From Symbiodinium natans (lineage: Eukaryota; Sar; Dinophyceae; Suessiales; Symbiodiniaceae), in assembly GCA_905221605.1 (NCBI GenBank), contig CAJNDS010002730.1, positions 217,001 to 281,000 on the forward strand: a DNA stretch of 64,000 bases, written 5' to 3'. The notes under the pieces are model-generated. The model was given only the letters and a program-made list of their open reading frames with translations, made no database searches and had not been told where the DNA came from. Positions 1 through 11,200 of the stretch are shown one piece after another. Position 1 is the first letter of the stretch, and the number at the start of each line of letters is the position of its first letter. Made by a program: the position numbers and the translations under genes.

Positions 1-548
1 GGCATGATTAAGGGCTTTGGGGGCAGCCTTTTCTGTTGTGTAGGTCATGCGGGATCAGGTGCATCCCAAGCTACTTGCAAGGTACACGCCCAAATCATTT
101 ACGCCCCAAAACCAGTCTTGTGTAAGACCTGTCAAAGAATCCCCGAGCCGAAGGTACACATGCTGACAGCCAAGCAGAACTTGACCAGGCCGTGGTTTAG
201 GGTTTAGGGTTTAGGGCTTAGGGTTTAGGGCTTAGGGCTTAGGGCATATGTCATATGATGGGCATGGGGGGATTTAGGGTTCAGCCTTTCGCACCTTTGA
301 CGGTAGCTGTAGCTTGGAGGGTTCTCTCGTCTTGTCCTGGGTGGTGGAGAGTTTGGGCTCCCCTTGCCCCCCACCCAAACATTTTAGGGCTGTAGTTCAG
401 GGTTTCGGATTTAGGCTTTCATGCAGGCTTAAGGATTGATGGGCTCAGGGCTTCGGGTGCTTCAAACCTAATATAGTGGATTCCCCTAAAGCAAGGACCC
501 CAATAAGGTACCCCGAATTTCGGAACCCACAAATGGTCAAGCCTTGTA

Positions 549-870
549 CCCTAAACCCTAAACCCTAAACCCTAAACCCTAAACCCTAAACCCTAAACCC
601 TAAACCCTAAACCCTAAACCCTAAACCCTAAACCCTAAACCCTAAACCCTAAACCCTCCATTTGTGCCAGCCAGGCCGTGGCCGAGATCGAGGACTCGTC
701 GAGCCAAAGTGCGCTGGGAAGCATATTTTACGTTGGTAAACCTGCAGATGCGGGGGAGACCCTCCTCGACCCTAAACCCTAAACCCTAAACCCCAAACCC
801 TAAACCCCAAACCCTTAAACCCCAAACCCGAAACCCTAAACCCCTAACCCTAAACCCTAAACCCTCGACC
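549..870. repeat. Telomere-like tracts around exon a
   Basis: Perfect (CCCTAAA)n at 549-657 and a degenerate block at 772-870. A weaker TTTAGGG block at about 195-243 opens the window. Confidence 0.95.
675..749 (+). CDS. Gene 1 exon a (candidate)
   Basis: Open segment after the acceptor GCCAG|G, 17 nt beyond the end of a (CCCTAAA)n tract. It reads AVAEIEDSSSQSALGSIFYV then GKPAD. The end drawn uses a GC donor (GAT|GCGGGG) so that phase 0 joins the next exon. A GT donor at 736 (GTTG|GTAAAC) is the alternative and would require an extra exon. Telomeric repeats resume at 772. Confidence 0.5.
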
Positions 871-3800
871 TTGCAGCCCTGAACCCTAAAATGGCCCAGT
901 CCCCTGCCTGTCACAGGCACTTTGGGGCGGTGGTTTCAGCAGTGGTTTCCATGAGGGAGGCTTCTGTCGTCAGGGGCTTATTGAATGCGCGCTTCAATTT
1001 AGGGCTTAGGGTTCAGGGTGGTTTCAAATGGTCTTATGAGGTCCTTTGGTAAGATGCCCCCAAAAGAGGGCGTTGTGCAAAGCACAAGGCGCCTGGTGGC
1101 TCAGGGAAGCCCCAGGCAGCCTGCAAGAGGCTGTTGATTGGTCGGCTGTAGGTTCTCTCCGATGGGCCCTTGACACCAAACAAATTATCTTCGAAACCCT
1201 CAGCCCCAAACCCCACCCTCAACCCAATCTGGGCGCAGTGGAGTGGCCAGGTTTCCAGCATTTGCGGAAGTTCGTCGAGGTGGGGTTGAGGGCGGAGGGT
1301 GCAAGACATTTCCGGCGTGATTCGGGGCTTGATGCTTGCGAGGGTGTGAAAGACACACTGGGTGCTTTGACGTACTGTTCAACACGAAACAACAACCCCC
1401 GAAGTCCAAAGCCTAAGACCCTGAATCCCTTCCTCGGCAGCACGACCTTGGAGGGGCCCTAAACCTCAAGCCGTGAAGTTGAGGCTGTGACAGTGTAGGC
1501 TTATAAGGCTGAAAGGGCTTAAGAGTGTGCGCGGGACATCCGCCTAGGTGCGCCTCCGAATTTGAAGCCCCTGCGTTGTGCACTTTCGGAAACCATAAGC
1601 CAGAAGCTTCGAAACCCTAAGACCGGCTGTGGTGTAGGCGGTTGCCTTGTGAGGAAATCGAGGTCCGAGCTTCTGAAGCCCAAGAACCTCAACCTACATA
1701 CAGCCTCCTGTGTTTTCCGAGTTCGAGACCCCGAAACATCCCGAAACCCTCAAACAACGAAGCCGCTTGCAGACTTGCAGGACCTCGAGAAGTGCGCTGG
1801 CACGGACTGCGCGCGGACCTTTGCCGGGCGCCCGCTTTGTGAATTCTGTTGGTGAGACTTGCCTCATTCCTTTCTAGCATCCCATGCCTCAACTCCAGTT
1901 CATCAGAGTCTGAGGTGGTTCCCTTTGAGGTCTCAGCACTATTCCCAAACTGCTGGTAGGCCATCCGCCAGCAACCCGTTCCTCCCCAATTTTCCGTTGC
2001 GCGGAAAACCGGCCGTGGAACCTTGCCCTCAGGGCCCAAACCTAAGATGTGCTAAAGCACGTAAGTCCTCCGCTTTTGGGGAGGCGTTGAGGGTTTCCAG
2101 TGTGGGAACTGTTGGTTCAAGGAAGAGGCTTAGGGGCCAAACGCTTTGAAACCCATCCTCCTGAAGAAGGTTCGCGAGCTCCACCGTGCGGTTCCCCTGG
2201 TTGATGAGGCGAGGGGGGAGGAAGCTGAGGCCATTGGGGGTGTTGTACTCTTTTTGGGGTGGTATTGGATTGATTCTTTTTGGGAGGCATGAGCCTTTTC
2301 TGTCCTTCCCACAACCAAATTGAGCGTTTTGGGCTCAGAAGATGCTCTTGGGTTGCATTTAAAAAAGGCAAAACATCTTGTCGGGGCACGACTAAGACGA
2401 TGCTGGAAACCCCTAAACCCTAAACCCTAAACCCTAAACCCTAAACCCTAAACCCTAAACCCTAAACCCTAAACCCTAAACCCTAAACCCTAAACCCATA
2501 AGCCAGCATTCCGTAAAAAGCAACCTCTGCTGCCACGTTTCCATCTTCATGTGGGTCTATGCGAAAACACTTTAGCCTCTCCAAGTGCACCCCTGCATCC
2601 GCAAGCTTGGGCTTGGGGCATAGGCCTTCGGCCCGACTCTAGGGTTTAGGGTTTAGGGTTTCGGGTTTAGGGTTTAGGGTTTAGGGTTGAGGACGCAATG
2701 CTTCTTCGTGCAGGCCAACCAGATCACTCGCGAAGTGGGTGTTGACAGCTACTTTGAGCTCCAGGCGGGGTCTCACCCTAAACCCTAAACCCCAAACCCC
2801 AAACCCCAAACCCCAAACCCTAAACCCTAAACCCTAAACCCTAAACCCTAAACCCCAAGCCCTAAACCCGAAACCCTGAACCCTAATGTTGCGCTGTTTT
2901 CCAGGTGCTCACGGACCTCTGGGACGCCGAGACCAACCTTCCGGAGCTGGTGGTGGCGGTACTGAACAACGCGGGCCTCAGGCGAAGACGGCCTTGGTTT
3001 AGGGTTTAGGGTTTAGGGTTTGGGGTTTGGGGTTTAGGGTTTAGGGTTTTTTGCGTTGCTTCGTTGTGCTTCTTCCTTTTGCAAGGAGTCAGGGGCGCAA
3101 GGGCTCAAGGTTGGGGACTTTAGGGCTTTTGCTCGTTTGTTGCGGTTCGGGGCTTAGTGACTTAGTGCATCAGGGGGGAAGTTCCGAGCCGCTAGCTTGG
3201 AGCGGATTTGTGTACGCCTGGTGCCCCTTCTTTGGGTGAGCTAGTCAGATCCACAGCTGAAACCCTAAACCCTAAACCCTAAACCCTGTGGGTTCGTTCA
3301 ATCTGGGTATTACCCACCTATTCGTTATTGCCCGTTAGAATTTATTTTCGAAATTTGTTCCGATGCACAAGAACCCGTAATCAGACCGGCTACACCAGTA
3401 GCAGGAACTCAGGCAGAAGACGACATCAATGGTTTATATTTTACGACAAGAAACACAACTACTTCGTGGTCCATTCAAAATGGTGTATTTCATCAGGCCT
3501 GAAGGGGCGCATTCGGGACTGAGAACTGTTGTCGAACATTCAGGTTCAGGCGTGATGGGGTTCATCAGTGTTTTCGGCTGGGCACGCCCATCAGCATGTC
3601 CCCCATACCTCCCCTTCCCTACACTTCTTAGCCTGCTCTTCACAAGCCTGTCCAAGTCATGTTGTATTTGAACCCAGTATTCCCGGTGGGCATGGCGGCG
3701 TCGATAGAAGTTTGCAGTTTGCGAACATCAGAATGCTGTTGGGATGTTTTTGTACGTGCCGGGTAATGTCGGGGCTTGCTGCTTGCTTGAAGGCCAGCGC

Positions 3801-6800
3801 AAGGCCAGCGCGACCGCAGCACTTGTGGCAAGCGAAACAGTACGCACCAAGGACACACGCAGACAATCAGAATGTGTGTTGAACCTCAAAAATCATGTGC
3901 TTTTCAAGTTGCACAGAGCCGGGCCGAACACACATAAAGTTTAAGGGCACCCTCCTGATGCCATGAGTACGTTGATACTTGGGGACATCATCCTGAGCGG
4001 AGATGCTCTGGAGGATCTCCGTCTTTGCGACCATACAATGAATGGCCCATGTGAGTCAGTGCAATTCTTGACAATGTCAGCTTGGACCACCGTGCACAGG
4101 CATGATGTATTGAAGAATGCATTCATCACGGTTTTAATGCTGTATGTCATGTCCTGCCAAGCCCCATCGGACTACTGGAGTGCATTCTGTCCTTCTGTCA
4201 TGGGCATCTTACAGACTGTCCAGAGGCGTTTGGGGCGAAAGTTTATCTGCCATCGCGCCTGCGTGGCAAAATTGATTCAGACTGCTCAGTCAGTGCTGCA
4301 TTATATTCGCCGGGGCACCGCGCTCATGTGCTCCTGGGCTGGAGGCTTCAGAACGCCATGCAACCATTTCTGCCTTGCTCAGTCTTGCAAAAGTCGTTTT
4401 TTGCAGCAGTGCTGTGATTGCCACATCCCAAAACATGTGGCAACTCGTGTGTGGGACCTGTTGCTAGAAGGTCTCCGGTTCTCGAAGATTGGTGACCAGA
4501 AGCGCGCCCGGAAGACGTTCAGGCGGCTGGCGAACACTTTGACTGAGTACTTGGAAACGCCGCGTGAATCACCCTGTCTTTTATGGACCGGTGCTGCTGC
4601 GAAACAAGTTTGTGACGCCATGCCAGGGACGAGCATGCACATGACAGCTGCTGGTAGATTATTTCAGCATGTCAACTTTGCATCCCTCCCCATCTTGGCA
4701 GATGTTGGTGATGAATCCCGTTGGCGAATTGTGGTACCATTGTGGGATGCGCTATCCCACAAATTCGTCAAGACAGCGCTTATTGCACCTTCCAGACAAT
4801 TTGTGGCCGTGATGGCCAGTTCAGGCAGGTCATCTGCTTTTCGCCGAGTGGAGCTGGCTGCGCTGGAGGCGGCATCGGTTGCACCGCAATACTGGACAGT
4901 GGCAGAGCCACGAGAAGTTCTGACGCTGGCCAATGCAGACCGCTTGTTACAGCACTGGAGTAATTCTTGAATTTGCGAAAGAGCCGCCGGGTTTGATGCA
5001 CCCTAAACCCTAAACCCTAAACCCTAAACCCTGGGACGAAAGTGCCACCTCAGAGAAGACCCTAAACCCAAACCGCAAACTCCGAAGGCTCTGAATCCCT
5101 GAAGCCCTGAAGCCCTTGTCACAGCAGCACCGTGGACACATGCCGGACAATCCCACACGAGATTAGTTCAAAACTTGCTTCTTTGGCAGCCATCACCAAA
5201 ATCCTAAACCCTAAACCCTAAGCCCTAAGCCCTAAAGCCCTAAAGCCCTAAAGCCCTAAAGCCCTAAAGCCCTAAAGCCCTAAAGCCCTAAAGCCCTGAA
5301 GCCCTGAAGCCCTGAAGCCCTGAAGCCCTGAAGCCCTGAAGCCCTGAAACTCCAAGCCCAGCCCTCGAAGTTTCGAACCCCTAACAGAGCGTGAAGAGGT
5401 ACACTGCAAGCTTCGAGATGTGTTCTTGGAAGCCCATGAATACCATATGCCCCTAGAGGTTGAAAGGCTACCGAAACCCCAAGCCCTAAGCCCTAAACCC
5501 TAAACCCTTGACCCTACAAGTTCCTACTCGCAGGCGGACGCCAACTCCACCCTCCATCGCACAGGCCGACAGTTGAGGGTCTGGGTCATACTGGGCAAGA
5601 AAGCCTCGGAGCCTTACGCCAACACCAGAGCTGAGAGCCCCACAAGAAGCCTGCAAACCCTGAATGGTTTTTTTTTAGGTTTAGGGTTTAGGGTTTAGGG
5701 TTTAGGGTTTAGGGTTTAGGGTTTAGGGTTTAGGGTTTAGGGTTTAGGGTTTAGGGTTTAGGGTTTAGGGTACAAAGGTTCCCCTTTGTAAAGCTGGTCC
5801 CCTGAACCACAAGTGCCCAGGGCCCCTCCGAGTCCAACGGCTTGAAGGGCCTCTGGCAACCGAAGCGGCGAGGCCTTTGGGGACCCTAAACCCTAAACCC
5901 TAAACCCTAAACCCTAAACCCTAAACCCTAAACCCTAAACCCTAAACCCTAAACCCTAACCCCTAAACCTTGAACCCGGAACCCGGAACCGGAACCCGGA
6001 ACCCTGAACCCTGAACCCTGAACCCTGAACCCTGAACCCTGAACCCTAAACCCTAAACCCTAAACCCTCAACCCTAAACCCTGAACCCTGAACCCTGAAC
6101 CCTGTTTAGCCACCTCTTTGTTGAGGGTGACTCTAAATGGTGGCTTGGAGATGTCTCCGCCGCCTCAAATCGTTGTTTTTTTTTCTTTTTTTTTTGGGGG
6201 GGGGGGGGGTTGGCTTGTTGGGCTTCAGGTGAAGCGCTGGTTAGGCCTTCATGTTGAATGCGTCCATTGCAACTACACGAAGGTTGGCCTTGCAAAAGGT
6301 GTTGAATCCCAGCATCAGCCCACCATAAGCAAGGTGATGTTCCCTGTGGGGTTTGAGAACGCGACCTACGGCTCAGAGGACCATCGCTCTAACCACGCTC
6401 ATAGGATCTTCGCTCTAACCACCGACAAGACGCCAGGGCCCATGCATTCTGCACGAAACTGAGACGGCAAAAACAGAAAAGGGCTCCCGAGTTTAGAGGT
6501 AGGGGTTTAAGTTTAGGGTAGGGTTTGCCGCAGTACGCATGTTCAGCTCACCGCAACGTCTTTCGAGGACTCTTGGGCGTCACACTCTCGCTTCCAAACT
6601 CCAACTCTACATCCTCAAACCCGAGAAGCTTAGCCCCAATTAAGCCTTGGGGACGAAATGAACCTTAAAATTGGGGTCACTACTATAATTACAAAAAGGG
6701 TATATGAGCCATAAGCCTTTTTAGGGTTCATTTGGTCCCCAAATAAGTCCGAAGTTCCGTTGCCAGGCCGCGGCGACCTCAAGTTCGTGTGGACGTTCGG

Positions 6801-8189
6801 GAAGTTTCTGAGCAGGCCCCTTGCTGATGCTTTTACCCAGATCTTCCAAAACCCCTTAATTAAGGCATATACCCTAATTCATAATAAGGATCCTTAGTAT
6901 AAGACTAGGGTATATTCCTTAACTAAGGGGCTTTGGAAGATCTGGGTAGTTAGCCCCACCGGCTCTTGGCCCGACATCTCCCGAAAGCCTGCTTTTTAAA
7001 AATTCACAGATGTGAGTTTAGGGGGCTTTTCAGGAGCAGGCTGAGAGTTGGGGATGGAAAGCTTGTACGGGTTATGATTTTTCCCTTAACCCTAAACCCT
7101 AAACCCTAGGGTTACCCTAAACCCTAAACCCTAAACCCTGAACCAGACTTTGGCAGCGAGCAGGTTGCAGTCGATGCGCGACCTCTACGAGGCTCCGGAA
7201 GAGCAGGGTCCAGAGGTAACGGTCTAGGCACTATAGAGCTTGGGGCTCCATGTGAAGCAGGGTTTATAATACGGTTTTTGGTGAGTGTATATAAGGTTCC
7301 TGCTTAATATTGGTGAGTGTATATGTTGGGTATCCTTTTGGGGGTACAAGAAGTATAAACCCTACTTCACGTGATCCCTTAGCCAAGATGTCTACAGCAC
7401 CCGACGTAAGAAGTGGAGATCTGGCTCGACGTTGACTTCGCGGCTTTGGTTATAGGGTCCTTACGGGAAGGGGGGGGGGGGCCATGGGGGGGTATGTATC
7501 CCAAGGTTCCCTCATACTCCCCACTACTCCCTCCCCAAACTTCTCTAAGGTTCTCTAGGTACCTATCCCCCATTGAATCCCTAAACCCTACACCCTGAAC
7601 CCGAAACCCTAAACCCGAAACCCCAAACCCTAAACCCGAAACCCCGGAAATACTTCCATCAATTTTGGCCCTTTGGCATGGGGCTCCATACGCTCGAGTC
7701 GTAAGGCCCGGAGCCTCCAGGGTTTAGGGTTTGGGGTTTAGGGTTTGGGGTTAAGGGTTTAGGGTTTAGGGTTTGGGGTTGAGGTTTTCGGGCTAAAGTG
7801 TGGATGTTGCGCAGGCTTTTGACGATGAATGCGCAGACCCGTGGCATGCTGACGACCCAAAACTTCTACTATCGCGAAAGCTCCAACGTTCGAAGTCTAA
7901 TCCCAAAACTCTAAACCCTAAACCCTAAACCTCAAACCTCTGATTCAGGAGTCATAGCTCCTCTGCAAGATGTATAGAAGCTTAGGGTCTTACTGGAAGG
8001 AGGATCGTCCGAAAATCTGAGCGTTTGCAGATGAGTTGCTGACCCGTGGAGGCTGCCGTTCACCGCCATCGATTTTCAGGGCTCTGGCTGTCTGTGAGTT
8101 GGGCACCAGAAACCTCGCGACATTGGCCGCTAAATGTACGAACGAACGCTACAGCAAAACCTTGAACCCTAAACCCTAAACCCTAAACC

Positions 8190-8270
<81 letters not shown>

Positions 8271-11200
8271 ACCCTAAACCCTAAACCCTAAACCCTAAGC
8301 AACCATCCCGCAGAGGAGTCGGGAGGCCGGGCCATACTCCGGCAGATCGAGAACGAGCCGCGCTTTGGCGGAGACATTTATTGGACTTCTGGGTGAGCTG
8401 AAGGAGTTCTCTGTCATAGTTGGGTAACATTTTACATTTTTAAGGGTACTTAAACCCAATAAGGAATGAAAACTAAATTTTGAATATTATACCAACCATG
8501 AACTGGAGTTGGGTAGTTGTCTAAATCAGGGCCGGTCCCTTTTGAGGGTCCGCTTAAGAAGGGTGCCGTATTTGTAGGGGACCCCAAAAGGGACCCTCAT
8601 TTGGAGAACTACCGCCTCAGTTTCAGCCTAATGGTCCCTGTTGAGTTTCGCGCCAATGTATCTAGAGCTTGGGGTGTTGAATCAATATTAGAGGTTCGAG
8701 CTTCACTGGCTCAGGTAACGGCTTTTGCAATTCCAACATCCAAAGTAGTAGGTATGCCGAACTGCTTCGAAACCAAGTTCCTGAAGCCAAAACCCGGTGC
8801 CATCATATGACACAGGGTTTATACTACTGTTTTTGGTGAGTGTATATAAGGTTCCTTTCTAATATTGGTGAGTGTATATACCTGGTGTCCTTTTGGGGGT
8901 ACAAGAAATATATACCCTACTTCATACAGCGTGGAGGCATTGAAGAGGCCGGTTGCATTGTCGGTGGCAGTCAAGACGGCTATGTCGTTGTTGCTGCAGA
9001 CCCGTTTATGACGAAGAAAGCCCTAACCCTAAACCCTAAACCCTAAACCCTAAACCCTAAACCCTAAACCCTAAACCCTAAACCCTAAACCCTAAACCGT
9101 AAACCCTAAACCCTAACCCTAAAAGGGCTCTTGGGAGTCCGGGCTTCAGGGGTTCTCAGGGCTCAGCCTCAAAATCCATGCGCGCCGAAGCTTACCCCGC
9201 TAGACCGCCCAAAGCCCTTTAAGAGCCCCATTCCGGCCTTTCTCGCGTTTAGGGAGAGGGGGCTTATTTGAGTTTAGGGGTTCAGGGAACCTTGCCCAAG
9301 CAGAATACATAGCAAGTGCCCTGCCGCCCCTGTCAGGGGGGTACTGAACCCTGACTCCAAGGGAGTTTACGATAATAAGGGGCCTAAAAATCAATAGTAG
9401 GATCCCCGTACAATAAGAACCCCCATAAGGTACCCCCAACATCATAAACCCACATATTGCCTTTACAGCATGACTTGGCGATGGCCCAGTCATGGACCCC
9501 AACTGCCCCTCTAACCTTCCAGAGTTTCCCTGTCACACCTTGAGACTCCTAGCTCTCATACTGTGAAAGCCTGCAAGCCTTAAACCCTAAACGATGACAT
9601 TCTTGCAGGTTCTCCAACCCCTGGCGCGAGTTTGAAGAGCAGGAGGTGGGGAGGGTTTCCTTGTATGATTAGGGTTTAGGGTTTGGGGTTTAGGGCTGCC
9701 TCGGTAGCGCTGAGGGTGTTGAGAACGTGGGGTTGAAGACATGGAAAACCAGGTACAGCGAAACCCGAAGCACCCGCACAGCTGCGAACCGGTTTGTGGA
9801 AGGGGGATGGGGGTCTGAGATGGCACTACAGCTCTCGTTTTATTTTTCAAGGTGTGCTACAGGGCTTTGTGGAGACACAACCTTGAAACCTAGTGAACTT
9901 TCGTGACCATGCCGTTGATCTGAAACAAATTTTCATAGGCAGAATCAGGTTCGCACATGGCCTCCCTTAGACGATCGGATCTCGGGAAGGCAGCAGTTCC
10001 CCTGTCTCAGGGATGCTGTGGCTCTCAGATTTGGCTGGGCATGGGCATTCAGGATTCCGTGCCTGAGGGTTTCGGGTCTGCAGCATGTGTGGGTAGAGGG
10101 GCTTGGGGTTCAGGGGGCTGCGGAATTGAAAACTTTTGGGGTGCTTCTTTGGCTCCAGGTTAGCAAAGCCTGAGCCCTGAATGTGGAAGCACCGAAGCAG
10201 CTGGACCCCGTAGCAACAGAAACTCCTCTGAGAAGTGCACCCCAACAAGACGCCTGCCTCTACACCCTCGCACTCTTCCTCTAGACCTTGCACCTCAAAC
10301 CACAAAAAAGGAACCAGAAATCAGCAACGAAAGCCATAAGCCAGAAGTCCCAAACTCCAAGCCTCCTCAGTCCTAGAAGAGGTGCGGATGCTCATGCTAG
10401 CGCTGAAGCCGACGAACCTCGGGGAGGTCACGCGCCGGGGCTGTTTTGCGCGGACAGTTGCTTCGAAGTCACAGCAGAATCCTGAACCCTGAGCCTTCCG
10501 AGGGTTGCGCCATGGGTTGCCCGAAATAAGCCCTACACTTCTGCAGAGGCATGGGTTCCTTTCATGGAAGGGTGCTAAGTGTTCATTTGCAGGGCGTTCG
10601 TGGTTTATGTGAGGTGGGGCACACGGCTTGGGTTTTGTACCTCTCTCGATGAATTTGGGGGGTGTTGGTTTCGACTTCTCAGCCGGTCATCGCAGAGTCG
10701 GGTTTTCAGAAACTGACGATCCTTGCCATGAGCAACCCCAAAAAGGGTACCCGTATTGTAAGGTGGTTACTCGGCTACCAAGTATCAAAGCACACCCATA
10801 CTTGGGGCGCGGGGAATCGTTTAGGGCTTTCGCGTCGGGGTGCCCTGACCCTCCCACACCTAGGCCAGGCCTGACCCTTGCTGGAAGAGAGGGTGCACTA
10901 TGCTCACTGGGTCAATGTTGTACAACGTCGAAACCTGGATCTGGGCAATCCCCGCGGGTTTTTCAGCACATGGCTGTCCTGTGGTCCCCACCCTCTGGTG
11001 CTCAGATCCCTTGGCCCTCCGGTGCCTTTGGTCATAGATGGCTAAGGCGGCCCTTTTGACCTACTCAATGCCCTCACATCTTGTAACTTATAACATGCGC
11101 AACCCATTTACAGCCAAGTACAGAATGATTGCTGTAATGCGGAAAGGGCCCGTGAACAGCCCAAGGCCGGTCGAGCCAAACCTAGGAAAAAGAACGGGGC

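Larger units (their letters stand above)
2409..3050. repeat. Telomere-like tracts around exons b and c
   Basis: (CCCTAAA)n 2409-2497, (TTTAGGG)n 2640-2690, (CCCTAAA/CCCCAAA)n 2776-2885 and (TTTAGGG)n 2996-3050: orientation alternates across short distances. Confidence 0.95.

Noticed and set aside
1046-1462. 138-codon ORF
   Set aside because: Overlapping open frames on both strands and no coding-like composition or domain.
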